Assembly: GCA_030867875.1 (NCBI GenBank)
Contig: JAOWCC010000936.1
Location: forward strand, 14,392,095-14,456,094
Reading direction: 5' to 3'
DNA length: 64,000 bases
Origin: Actinernus sp. WN-2022
Lineage: Eukaryota > Cnidaria > Anthozoa > Actiniaria > Actinernidae
The notes beneath the pieces were generated by a model. The model was not told the DNA's origin, made no database searches, and worked only from the letters and a program-made list of their open reading frames with translations. Both the position numbers and the translations under genes were made by a program. Shown piece by piece: positions 1 through 9,566 of this stretch; position 1 is the first letter of the stretch, and the number at the start of each line of letters is the position of its first letter.

Positions 1-44
1 TCGACCTAGCGGTTGCAAAGTGGTGTCTGTTAATACCTAGTCGC

Positions 45-362
45 ATGATTATCAACACTAAGATTATAGATGGTTATAACAATAAACTGCAAATGGCAAG
101 CGCGCAAGGAATCTACTTCGGGATAAACTCCCATATCAACCTCGATAAAGCAAAAACCACTCTGACAACTATGGAAGGACCTCCCTCGAAGAAACAATTA
201 CCACACAGCGCAAAGCAACACGACTCGCATCCCACACGTAGCAAAGATATTCGTAGTACCCCTACAGTAGAGCACGTACCAAAGCCTACTCCACAACACG
301 AGACCAATCTAGCAGTGGTAGCTATTGCTGCAGCGGGTGCCGCCTGGTGGTTTTTTCGCTAA
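45..362 (+). CDS. Small Polinton-associated protein with hydrophobic C-terminus
   Basis: An open frame of 105 residues. The middle is polar and rich in Pro, Lys, Ser and Thr. The last 16 residues are hydrophobic (AVVAIAAAGAAWWFFR), like a tail anchor or a membrane-active peptide. A second in-frame ATG at 93 begins MASAQGIYFG and could be the real start. It converges on the next gene: the + strand TAA (360-362) and the - strand TAG (359-361) share the bases CTAA. I do not recognise the family. Its place beside capsid, integrase and polymerase genes makes it a probable Polinton accessory protein, but no function can be assigned. Confidence 0.5.
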   Translation: MIINTKIIDGYNNKLQMASAQGIYFGINSHINLDKAKTTLTTMEGPPSKKQLPHSAKQHDSHPTRSKDIRSTPTVEHVPKPTPQHETNLAVVAIAAAGAAWWFFR

Positions 363-1306
363 CGCTTCTTATATTGCTCTATTACAAATATGACTACAGC
401 TACGATCAATAGCCAGACATGCTTTCCCACGAATCCTATAGCCTCACCCGCCATATTAAATATGAAGCTCGCAATTGCCCCCAGCATACCCGATAGTGGA
501 TGTTTTAATTTGTTTCCTAGTTTCTTCAAACCCTTGCCTATTGCCTTAGCGAGGTTAGCCAGCTTGGTAAGTAGGACTCGAAGCACGGTACCTACCACAG
601 TCAGCAATCCAATCACTGACAATCCATACTTTTTGAAGATCTCTTTGACCCTCTCACGGAGTGACATACGCTCTTTGATGTCTTCGATTTCTTGCTCGAT
701 TGTTTGAATCTCTTGTTCCCTAGTGGCTATTTTCTCCTTAGCTGCCTCCTTCTCTGCCGTAGTCGCCTCGGGATCTGTGACAGTAGACTCATCTACGGTA
801 TTTTGCTTGTTGAGGGTTTCAACCTCCTCTTCATTTTGTGTTATAATTTCGTCGCCCAAACTTATAGCAAGTTTGAAGCCTTTTAATTTCTGTACATCGG
901 CGAGGACACTACCATCCTGTTTGAATAACAGTTGGGGTTTCGACCAACCCCCCTTCGTTAGGTTGCGAACCTGGATATAGATCTTTCCTTCTTTGTCTAC
1001 GGATAATATTACCAAGTTTTCGTTCAGGTCTGGGTATGCCGCCTTAAGACTTTGTAGGCCAATAGTTCGAGCAGCTTCCTGGGGATTTGTCGTGAAAGAT
1101 GTTTCAGCCTCTCCCTCAAGGACTTCATCGGTATTGTCGTTTCGGGTTTTCATCTCAATTTTCTCGCCATCCTCGTCCCCACCATAAAGCCACTTCCAAA
1201 GGGCACCTGTGTCTTTGTCGTTGGCATCGGCATCGGCATCGGCTCCACCTGGAATGAGTGGATCTTTGTCAGTCGTATCTTTGGGGTCAACCTCAACATC
1301 ACCCAT
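359..1306 (-). CDS. Polinton-associated coiled-coil and membrane protein
   Basis: A frame of about 315 residues. I start it at the ATG at 1304-1306 (MGDVEVDPKD) rather than the longer frame to 1444, because this start leaves a short divergent intergenic region with the capsid gene and removes a long overlap with it. Order of parts: an acidic Asp/Ala-rich N-terminus, a globular middle, a Glu/Lys coiled coil (TREQEIQTIEQEIEDIKERM), then basic and hydrophobic segments ending in a clear transmembrane stretch (HVWLLIVAVVIFVIEQYKKR). No stop or frameshift interrupts it. I recall proteins of this build as common unnamed ORFs of cnidarian Polintons. Its role is unknown; a virion membrane or packaging role would be a guess. 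Confidence 0.6.
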   Translation of the reverse strand: MGDVEVDPKDTTDKDPLIPGGADADADANDKDTGALWKWLYGGDEDGEKIEMKTRNDNTDEVLEGEAETSFTTNPQEAARTIGLQSLKAAYPDLNENLVILSVDKEGKIYIQVRNLTKGGWSKPQLLFKQDGSVLADVQKLKGFKLAISLGDEIITQNEEEVETLNKQNTVDESTVTDPEATTAEKEAAKEKIATREQEIQTIEQEIEDIKERMSLRERVKEIFKKYGLSVIGLLTVVGTVLRVLLTKLANLAKAIGKGLKKLGNKLKHPLSGMLGAIASFIFNMAGEAIGFVGKHVWLLIVAVVIFVIEQYKKR

Positions 1307-1340
1307 ATTGAACTTAACTACATAACTTGCTATATTCAAT
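1307..1340. promoter_or_regulatory. 34-bp divergent promoter between two Polinton genes
   Basis: Only 34 bases separate two divergent ATGs. The interval is bounded by ATTGAA on the left and TTCAAT on the right, so each ATG is preceded by TTCAAT on its own strand. A GCTATATTCAAT box precedes the capsid ATG. Similar AT boxes lie next to the starts at 2305, 3047 and 63398. Promoter function is inferred. Confidence 0.45.
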
Positions 1341-2195
1341 ATGACATCATCGAAGTTAGTTCCCGCACAAGCACGAAGAGAGCCTCGAGCACTCAAAGCT
1401 CCACGCACCCTATATAGAAAAACTTTCACCCCATCATCTGCCAACCCAGGAGAGACACTCTATGTGGAAGTACCAACGCTAGGAGAAAACAGCGTATTAT
1501 TACCTGGTAGCTTAGCACTATTGGGTGACATCGTATTGTCTGGTGGACATGCCAATAATCGTGTGGTGGCCAATGTCGGACGCTGCTTGGTAGTACATCG
1601 AGTTTGCAAAATGGGTGCTGAAATGGTAGAAGACATTGCCCGGTCAGATCTACTACAGGCATATTCCGATCTATACCTATCTACACAGGAGAGAGAAGCT
1701 AGAACACAACAAGGTATCCAATCAGAGAACACAAACAAGCTACGCTCGAAGGTTGGCGATGCAGGCACTTCGGATACTGGAGAAAACGCGCTACTAGTTG
1801 CATGTGGTTCCAAATATAGAATTCCGTTAGACGTTGATATTCTGACACAACATGGAGTTCTATATCCCCACGCCCTACAAGACACTATTTTATTTGAGTT
1901 GACTCTACCACCTGCTGTTGACATAGTTGTTGGATCAGACATCACGAAGATAGGTACATACAAGCTTAACAACATCCAGCTGGAGTATGAAGCAATTAAG
2001 AATGAAACTCTAGCTAGGCAAGCACTGAATGCATATACGACAGGCACTGCTCTATTCAAAGCAGTACACGAGAAAATCCACGAACCCCGTTTATCTGACT
2101 ACTATCGACCCTCGGGTGCCCAGAAGACGAGTGAGTTGGTCTATGTTGGAGGTGGAATGCTAGCCGCTGGCTATGCTGCTAGTAGATGGCTATAG
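1341..2195 (+). CDS. Polinton major capsid protein-like, N-terminal half only
   Basis: A frame of 284 residues. Residues from about 36 to 225 match my memory of the first jelly roll of the Polinton/adintovirus major capsid protein: a PGETLYVEVP strand, an SGGHANN loop followed by VVANVGR, a GIQSEN segment, KYRIPLD and NNIQLEYE. Family members usually exceed 400 residues and have two jelly rolls. Here the match stops at about residue 225. The last 40 or so residues are unrelated and end in a glycine-rich hydrophobic stretch (YVGGGMLAAGYAASRWL) resembling the tail of the 45-362 protein. The frame has no stop, so the shortening looks like a deletion or fusion rather than a nonsense mutation. The assignment is from pattern memory, not a search. 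Confidence 0.6.
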   Translation: MTSSKLVPAQARREPRALKAPRTLYRKTFTPSSANPGETLYVEVPTLGENSVLLPGSLALLGDIVLSGGHANNRVVANVGRCLVVHRVCKMGAEMVEDIARSDLLQAYSDLYLSTQEREARTQQGIQSENTNKLRSKVGDAGTSDTGENALLVACGSKYRIPLDVDILTQHGVLYPHALQDTILFELTLPPAVDIVVGSDITKIGTYKLNNIQLEYEAIKNETLARQALNAYTTGTALFKAVHEKIHEPRLSDYYRPSGAQKTSELVYVGGGMLAAGYAASRWL

Positions 2196-2261
2196 CTATG
2201 CTTAAAAAAAAACGAGCTTTTTTATGTTCGTCGTAAAAGTTGGCTTTCTGCACCCATTTGA

Positions 2262-2280
2262 AGCTATTTATATATATACA
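2262..2280 (+). promoter_or_regulatory. TATA-like box upstream of the ORF at 2305
   Basis: AGCTATTTATATATATAC lies about 25 bases before the ATG at 2305. It follows an A9...T6 stretch (2204-2227) after the capsid stop that may mark the end of that transcript. It shares the GCTAT-plus-TA core with the boxes at 1330 and 3037. Confidence 0.4.
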
Positions 2281-2304
2281 TAACAGAGGCAACTTCCAAC
2301 GAAA

Positions 2305-2934
2305 ATGGAAGGCGTGCAAGTCAAGGAGAACTTCAAGAGGCAACTTTCGATGAAAACGGAAAACGTGCAAGTTAAGAAGAACTTCGGGACACATACAAAA
2401 CACAAGGAAAGTTCCGTACACATAGCATCATTTAATGTGAAGGCTAAAGGAATCGGAACCTTTGTCCACACTTATGCTTTACTAGCTCTCAACTCTCCTA
2501 TTTCATATTGTACCAATTCGCTACTAACGGAGTTAAGTTTCGAAGATGAGGTAGAGTCGGTAGAGCTTAAGGCGCCAAAGGCCGATAATCTAACCGAGTT
2601 AGGTTTCGAAGGCAATGTAAAGTCGGTAGCCAAGAGCCTCTCCTTAGTAAATCGAGAATTGCAAACTCAGGAGAATGGATTCTTTAATCTTAACAGTGCT
2701 GTGCTTTGCCCGACTGAACTCTTAAACAATATATGCTTCGAGATGCTTTTCCCCGATTTGTCTACATACAAGGGATACGAAATCGGTTTGGTAATAGGGC
2801 ACGAACACATGGTAGACTTCGATATCAAAGATAACAAGTCGATAATGCTCAAGTGGAATCCAGAGCCCCGCCAAATCAAAAGTCTACTCCATGTGGAGGG
2901 TGGATACTTAGACCTTATACCACTATATGTATGA
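2305..2934 (+). CDS. Hypothetical Polinton ORF with two in-frame duplications
   Basis: A frame of 209 residues that I do not recognise. Two internal repeats are visible. One is a 51-base (17-codon) repeat at 2288-2338 and 2339-2389, giving VQVKENF and VQVKKNF. The other has a 66-base (22-codon) spacing, with TELSFEDEVESV near 2530 and TELGFEGNVKSV near 2596. Both spacings are multiples of three, so the frame was kept. The C-terminal 90 residues look like an ordinary folded domain (CFEMLFPDL, YEIGLVIGHEH). An AATAAA (2943-2948) follows the stop directly. It may be a real accessory gene or a fortunate open frame. Confidence 0.45.
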   Translation: MEGVQVKENFKRQLSMKTENVQVKKNFGTHTKHKESSVHIASFNVKAKGIGTFVHTYALLALNSPISYCTNSLLTELSFEDEVESVELKAPKADNLTELGFEGNVKSVAKSLSLVNRELQTQENGFFNLNSAVLCPTELLNNICFEMLFPDLSTYKGYEIGLVIGHEHMVDFDIKDNKSIMLKWNPEPRQIKSLLHVEGGYLDLIPLYV

Positions 2935-2942
2935 TGGTCGAG

Positions 2943-3011
2943 AATAAATCAATGCAAAAAAAGAAGAAGAAGAACTAGTTGGCTAGACGAGTCTTTGTTC
3001 TTCTTTTTTGT
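2943..3011 (+). terminator. Poly(A) signal and purine/pyrimidine hairpin between genes
   Basis: AATAAA at 2943-2948 lies 9 bases after the stop at 2934. A hairpin follows, with an A/G-rich arm (2955-2975) and the complementary GTTCTTCTTTTTTG (2997-3010) around a loop of about 22 bases. It separates this gene from the integrase and may end transcription. This is inferred from position and structure. Confidence 0.4.
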
Positions 3012-3034
3012 CTTCGTATTAGGGCCTCATCGTT

Positions 3035-3047
3035 ATGCTATATATAA
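3035..3047 (+). promoter_or_regulatory. TATA-like box abutting the integrase ATG
   Basis: ATGCTATATATAATGG overlaps the start: the TATATA run ends at the ATG at 3047. An upstream in-frame ATG (3035) lies inside the box, so the ATG at 3047 (MDALLANIFY) is the likelier start. The same arrangement is seen at the capsid gene. Confidence 0.4.
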
Positions 3048-4087
3048 TGGATGCTCTCCTTGCGAATATCTTCTATGGTCCTGAGGGATACTGGAAAGGT
3101 TACGCTGCCGTGGGTAAGCTAGCAGTGGCAGCAAAGGTATCGGAAGACGCAGCTAAGAGTTGGTTAGAGAAACAAGCACTATGGCAGATATACCTACCAC
3201 CACCACGATATATCACACGACCACATTGGACTGTATCGAAACCTAATGAGGTTCACCAAGCTGATTTGATCTTTCTACCTCACGGTCGACCTGGACGGGG
3301 GCGAAAGCTCTATAAATACGCTTTAGTGGTAATCGATGTGGCTTCTCGATATAAAGAAGCTGAGCCTTTAGCCTCGAAAGATAGTGGCGAAGTTGCTGCA
3401 GCTTTTAAACGAATCTACCAGCGTAGTCCATTAACATGGCCAAAAACGTTACAAGTCGATCCTGGTAGAGTATTCATGGGGCATATGTCTGAAACCTTGG
3501 AGCAACATGGTACGAAAGTCCAACGAGGCGAGGTTGGTAACCACAGGGCACAAGGATTCGTCGAACGAGCAAATAGAACACTAGCTGAGAGATTGTTTGG
3601 ATACCAATATGCACAAGAGATGGTGTTTGCTTCGGAAGGATCAGATGCGCGTAGTAGATAATGGGTGTTGCGACTTCCAGAGGTTATCAAAGCCATGAAT
3701 AACGAAGTGACTCGACTTACAGGTAAGGAGCCTTCGAACACAGTATTGGCACAGCAGGTGGATGTGAAAGTACCTACATATTCGCGGACTGTTGGATTAG
3801 AAGAAAAGCGTTTACCGTTCGATGTTCTAGTTCGATATCTCTATGCACCTGGTGAGTTGGAAGGTGGAGCAAAGCGAGCGACTGATCCTGTGTGGAGTTT
3901 ACAGACATACGTCGTTTTACGTAGTGCGATATCTTCGAACCAACCAGTTCTATACTATTTGGGAAAGGATGCACCAAAGCGAGGGTTCGTACGTGAAGAG
4001 CTACAAGTCGTGCCACCAAATACTGAACTACCACCAAAGGGGATTCTTGTCGTACCCAACAGATCTAGGCTAGCAGCTCGCAAATAA
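3047..4087 (+). pseudogene. Polinton integrase (retroviral-type, rve) with one nonsense codon
   Basis: A DDE integrase that would join element ends to host DNA. The N-terminal 60 residues are the usual Polinton leader. The catalytic core shows the first Asp in HQADLIF, the second in LQVDPGRVF and the Glu in GFVERANRTL, with 34 residues between the second Asp and the Glu. A C-terminal SH3/chromo-like segment follows (WSLQTYVVLRS to GFVREELQVV). A single in-frame TAA at 3659-3661 cuts the frame just after the core; reading continues in the same frame to 4087. The final TAA lies inside an AATAAA (4083-4088), so the poly(A) signal overlaps the stop. It overlaps the convergent polymerase by 23 bases. 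Confidence 0.85.
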
Positions 4088-7000
4088 AATCGTCTAAGTT
4101 TACCTCCTCTGGAATCGTGTCTTTGTGTTCATAAGATAGCAACTCATCGATGAGGTCATCAAAGTTTTCCTCGGTGTCTTTGTGCCCATAGGCTAGTGTA
4201 TCGATTCCGTTTTCTGCAATCCAGCGCTTAGAGTCAAATGGAGATAGCGATATTTTGTTCATATGAATACCGTACATCCTGTGCCCTTCGCTTCTAAGCA
4301 TGTTCATTCCGTGGCGGAATACTTTCTTATCTAGTAAGCACTCTTTGTATTGCTCGTGGCGGATACGATGTTTCACGACTGCTTTCTTGGTTCCTTTGGC
4401 TTTCCTAATCTCGCCACCATCTGCTTTCAATATCGAGTAGAGCTTTGATCGTAGTCCAACATATTCAGCTATGGGGGTACCTCAACATTCGTCTTTCATG
4501 TTACCGATGACGTTCTTGTTTTCGGTGCTATACAGTGGGTGGTCTTTGCCATAGTTGCTCGCGATCGTATCATAGAGATGTTTGTTGACAGCCATGTCTG
4601 AATAGATGTCTTCCGTTTCGATATGTAGTAGAAGACTGTCAGTGTCTGTGTAGAGTAGATTACAGCGTTCTCCGTACTGCTTCTGGAGCTCGCCATAGTA
4701 GAAGTCATACATCAGATGTTTTGAGAGATCTAGAATTTACATTCCAACATATACCGGGCGGTTCAGAAGTAGCTTGCTCTTATAGTTGTGTACAGCAGCC
4801 AGATCGTTGTCAAAATGATCGTGGAGCGGGCATAGCTAGGTTTATTCAAGAGACGCTGTAGTCTGATTCCTTCTGAAGAGCGCACTAGTTTAATATCTAC
4901 ACGTTTACGTAGATTTTCCATCGTTTTGCCGAAAACGGAGTTGTTCGTCAATTTTTAGAGGTCTTGCTCGAAAGTGCTCTTCGTTTGTTTTCGTAGTTCT
5001 GTATTCATTCGTATGTATAGCTCCATCCATGGGGATTGGTCGAATCGTAGTGCTCTGTGGATCTTTTTCAAACGCATACCTAGAGATAAGTATAGTTGTA
5101 GGTTGCGGTAGTGGAGCACATATCGTTCTTTGTCATAGAGGTTAGGTACGAGCTTTCCCGCTTTCAAAGATCCATCGCCTTCGTAGAGTTTCTCAAATAG
5201 ATCGGTTTGATACTCTGAGAACCAAGCTTTATCCACTTGCATTCTCTCGGGAGCTAGAGGATAGCTGTTGTGTGCATTGTGAAGTTCTCGAGGCTATTCG
5301 AGGTCAACTTCGAGGATGTAGCCTTTATCTGAATTGCTTGCGTGCTGGATGATTTGTTCTTCTGTTGGTCTACACCACTCAAACCCTCCTGTTGGTAGAT
5401 GTTGACTCATAGCCCAACCGTATAGGTTGTTGGAATCGAAGTAGACTATATGGCTCTTTGGCTTTTTAGGATTGAAATCGGGTACGGTTGGGTTGTTTGC
5501 TTCGGCATAACGCTGCGATACCATAGATATCCCACCACGTAGACCTTTCTCAACAAATAGATGCATGTCATAGTCGGTTAATAGTTCAAGCTCTACACCA
5601 GTCTTCTTTAACAATGCATCCCATGAGAGTCCTGGACTAGTATAGTAGTGAGCAGGGTCCAAGCCATAGTTTTGCATACATGTCGTGCGAAAGGTCTCAA
5701 ACACATCTGCTAGAAGAAGTACATCTGTTTGGAGGTAAAGGTCGTGGTAGTCTCCCAACGTCTCACAACCGAATACCTTCCAAACTTCTAGTGCGTGTTC
5801 ATAGTCCTTATCGGATATGTCCTCTAGGGTGAGCTTGCTATAGAACGATTCTTTCGGTGGAAGAGAAGTCTCTGTGAATCTATTCCAAGAGTCCATGTAC
5901 TCATATGGATAAACGCCTTTGCGCAGCAGCAACTTGTTTTTATCTGGGTCGGGCATATGCTTTGTAGTTTGTTGGAAGGTGTCTGGGGCTGCACTTGCTA
6001 CCAGCTTGTTAAGAGAGGATCGTTACCAAGTGAGAATGAAATATATTTATCCATATTGTTTGGAATGCAGGAGATATCACCCTCTGTCTTGGAGATGGAT
6101 TGCATCAGTAGGTGAGAATCATATCCACGCAGATTGTGGAATACGACTGGAATGGTGGGTGAGATACTCAATTTTAGGTTACAGACTCTGTGTGCGGCAC
6201 CTCGCAACTCGCCTGTGATATGGCAGTGGTCCCGTACTCTATCTCTACCAACCAAAGGCTTCTGGCAGATATGACAAATAGTTGCTCTATTAAAATCCCT
6301 CTGGTTTTTCTGCGACATACATAGCGGCTTGGCCTCTTGGGCTTTTATCTTTGCCTCCTCTTCTTGCATGCATCGTAGAAAACGCTCGATTGTTTCCATA
6401 CCTCGATATAGTACAGGTGGTTCGCTATGACCATCAGAATGTACGACGATGTAGGAAAATCCACAGGGAATATGTTCTTCTGTATTTTGTGTGCTGCTCT
6501 TTTTAGGGTCTAGGGCAGGTCCTTCGATCTTAGTGGTTAAAGCCTCAAGGTCAGCATAGATAACGTAGGGAACTTTGAGCTGTTTGTGGATATTCTGAAA
6601 GGAGACTATGTTGTTGTCATTGGTAGGCATTTCAATGCGAATGGCTCTGTCATCGACTCCGTTGCACTCTGGAATGTGCTTTTCGAGAAGGGCATTGGTA
6701 GTGTATCCATGTAGACAACGCTCGCAGAAGTGCTGCCTGTGGTCGTGCTTTGTTTGATCGAATAGGAGGCGGTTGAAATCCTTGATCCGGCAGTAGTGTT
6801 GAATACCGCTATCTGGGTGCTCTATAAGCAAGAGGTTAACACGCGTCGAGAAAGTCTCCTTCGAGATGTGATGTACGATCAAGCACTTTTCCTCTGGATC
6901 CCAACCATATACATTGATAGAGATCTCATTTTGCTTCTCTAAGCGTTTTATTTGTGAGATTGGCGTTGGCGCATCCACCCCATCAAAGTTCAACCCATCG

Positions 7001-7374
7001 TCTTCTCGGTACTTCGATGTTCTCTCGGGGTGTATTGCAACTGGAAACAGTGCGGCACGTAGCGACCAACGCAAACAGTGGTCATCTTTGTTTTTTACGT
7101 TGATTACGGCTTTCTTATTCGCGACTTCGGTGGGTAGTCGTATGTACGAACCTCCACGAAGTGGTTGATATCTAGCAATGTTCAGCCATAGAATGTTGAC
7201 TCTATCTATAACCCAGTTTGATCCCCGACTGATCCACTTCTCAATATAGTTATGGATCTGAGCATGCGTTTCTACTATTCCCCCACGTATCTCCGCACTG
7301 TTGGTCAAAACGGATTGCGAACTACGACGTATGGGACTATAGTGGTATATAAAGTGGTAGTTATGGTGCAGCAC
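4065..7374 (-). pseudogene. Polinton protein-primed DNA polymerase B, decayed
   Basis: Family B DNA polymerase that would copy the element using a protein primer. N-terminal part (7374-5998): exonuclease motif YADLEAL, a Cys/His endonuclease-VII-like zinc insert (CHICQKPLV with RDHCHITG and RVCNLKL), and the second exonuclease motif FHNLRGYDSH. Palm: motif A DSNNLYGWAMSQ (near 5440), motif B NNSVFGKTMEN (near 4930), motif C YTDTDS (near 4650). Breaks: a frame change with probable loss of codons at about 6010-6022, TAG at 5294-5296, TAA at 4955-4957, a frameshift at about 4812-4820, TAA at 4737-4739 and TGA at 4482-4484. With six lesions it cannot make a working enzyme. The gene faces the integrase tail to tail, a common Polinton arrangement. 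Confidence 0.9.
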
Positions 7375-7640
7375 CTTGTTTTTTTATTGTAAGTCGCGTT
7401 TGATGGCCCCCGAACCCCGACGTATTTTTTGGACTTTGTTAACCGCAATATGTGTGTTCGAGTGTACACAATTACAACATCTATGGTACTCGAGAGATAA
7501 TAAGTTGGGATTTGGTACACTCGAACACACATATTGTGGTTGACAGGGTCCAAAAAAGATGTTGGGGAAGGGGGTCAGAAAATGTGACTTACGATGAAAA
7601 ACGGAGGTGCTGTCCCAGAACCGGCACTTTATATACTACT
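7345..7640. repeat. Diverged inverted repeat with opposed TATA boxes
   Basis: Two arms of about 120 bases (about 7345-7467 and 7514-7640) are inverted copies around a centre of about 50 bases. The inner ends are nearly identical (TGTGTGTTCGAGTGTAC against its complement) and similarity falls outward. Each arm carries TATATAAAG pointing toward the centre: + strand near 7348, - strand near 7630. The right-arm box would serve the polymerase gene. It may be a remnant of two element termini facing each other, or a duplicated promoter. Confidence 0.6.
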
Positions 7641-7739
7641 AAGTTCATTCTTTTCTGATTATCAAGAGTATTTATTTTTCAGTTCTGCCTTCGGAAAGGT
7701 CTCTTTTTCGCCATTCAAATTGACTACTGTAATATCTAG

Positions 7740-7830
7740 TTCCGGTTTGGACCACTTCCGGTCACGTGACGTATTAGTCAGTTGTTGAGAGTTTGGGGAG
7801 AAAGCAAGATGGCGGACACAAGATCAGTTT
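7740..7830 (+). promoter_or_regulatory. Possible TATA-less promoter and first mini-exon
   Basis: Two TTCCGG (ETS-type) sites and a TCACGTGACG (E-box/CRE overlap) lie within 45 bases. About 40 bases on is AAGATGGCGGAC with an ATG at 7809. Seven codons later GTATGTGTG is a good splice donor (phase 1). No downstream exon was recognised, so this may be a chance match or the stub of a host gene broken by insertions. Confidence 0.3.
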
Positions 7831-8629
7831 GTATGTGTGTTTATTTACATTAAAGAGACGGACTTTACATTTGCGACGAGGATAAAACATTCGAAAAGCA
7901 AAGCAAAAGTCTTCCGGAACTCCTGGGAAAAGAAAAGAAGCCAAAGAAACCACAGAGATAGAAATAAGTTGGATCGTGACTACGAGCACGTGTCATTGAT
8001 AACAGATATACAGGGAGCAAATTCATCCAAATAACCACAACCCTTGTGATCACCGCAAATCCTACAAAATCGGAACGCAACGTGAACTGTATTTCCATTA
8101 ACTCGATCACATCGCAAACAGTTTGCGATCTAGCCATCGCAAACTGTTTGCGATGCCTTTACGTCGATATGGAAAACAGCCTTTAGACACCATGGGAGTA
8201 AACCAGAAGAAACACCTGTAACTACAATCTGTATCTTGTACATGGTTATACAAGACTCATAAAACACACGAAACAAACGAGCCCTAAAAAGCAAGATTCA
8301 CATATATTTTTGACGATAAGCACTGAGATTCCTTTGGGTGAGCACTATGTGTCGCAATGAATTTTCCCTACACGAGCAAAACGCATTCTGGTGCTTTCTG
8401 CAATATTGTCTAGACAACGAGAAAAGGCGATTTGAAATCGACAATGATATCACTGCGCGCCCAATGGTTTGAAAAAAGTGAACCAAGAAAAAAGGGATTG
8501 CAAATCCGCAGCAGTATTAATATGGCCGTCAGATGTACTTGATGTGTTAATGCATGACGCCATTAACCATAATTTACCGCAATACATCAGTGACCTTTTC
8601 TCAATGAGCTCTGAAAACAACCCCTATAA
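7831..8629. other. No gene seen; paired short palindromes
   Basis: Short frames only. Two 19-base palindromes differing at one position (ATCGCAAACAGTTTGCGAT at 8111-8129, ATCGCAAACTGTTTGCGAT at 8136-8154) sit 6 bases apart. No protein family was recognised. Confidence 0.4.
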
Positions 8630-9085
8630 GAGGGGCTGAATGGGGGGGTACCAATATCAGTTACCAGCTAAATTTTTAGCTATTTATCAGTTATCAGTTA
8701 AATGTTGCTGTTATCAGTTAAGTTATATAAAAAGACTACCCTAACCTGATTTGAATACATATTTGCTGGTATGAAATGAATAATAACCGCTAATTCAACA
8801 TCAAACACTACATTTTGTCTATTCAATAGATTTTTCTAGTATCAGATAACTCTGATGTGTCATGTTTAATATTTGACTATTATCAACTGGATCAAATCTG
8901 TCGAAAACCTTCCGAAAAGCCAATAATAGCATGTGATGTTACGTCATTTTAATAAAAAATAATGAAATATCAGGTAACAGCTATCTCACAAATATCAGCT
9001 AACAGCTAAAAAAAGGTAAAATTCTCAGTTAACAGTAATATTTTTGGCCATTTCTCAGTTATCAGTTAACCCCATTCAGCCCCTC
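8630..9085. mobile_element. MITE with perfect 16-bp terminal inverted repeats
   Basis: GAGGGGCTGAATGGGG at 8630-8645 is the exact complement of 9070-9085. CTATAA flanks both sides (8624-8629 and 9086-9091) as a probable target duplication. The inside is full of CAGTTATCAGTTA-type iterations and codes for nothing. Confidence 0.8.
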
Positions 9086-9566
9086 CTATAAATCAGGACT
9101 CAGAGAAAATACTCTCAATGTAGCAATGACACACATTCCTAAAACGGAATGCTATAAAGGGTCGTTTTCTTATAGGGGGTAAAACAATGGAATTCTCTTC
9201 ACCAAGATCTAAATAGTCTTCCGAATCTAAATCAATTTAAAAAAAGAAGCTATCAATGGTTACCAAGTCGCCGATTAATATCTGATATTTTTTTATACAT
9301 AGTTAAGTATTTTAATATATTCAGTTTAATATATTTTAAAATTTACTATTATAACTATTATTTATATTATACTATTTATTTATATTTGTATACTGCTTTC
9401 ACATAAAGAAGTTGTACAACTTATGAAACTACCATATCTAAATAAAAGTGAATCAATCAATCAATTGAACAAATGGTAAAAAGTGCATTAGTGCCGATAT
9501 GGCATTTTTGATACAAGTGCTTAAAATGTTATAAACATCATCAAAATAATTTAGAAAAAGTACGTA

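Noticed and set aside
1307..1444. Longer start for the - strand membrane protein
   Set aside because: It would overlap the capsid gene by 104 bases; the extra residues look like a shadow, and the ATG at 1306 gives a clean divergent promoter.
1460..2059. 199-codon - strand ORF
   Set aside because: Antisense shadow of the capsid-like gene, with a Ser/Cys-rich composition typical of a shadow frame.
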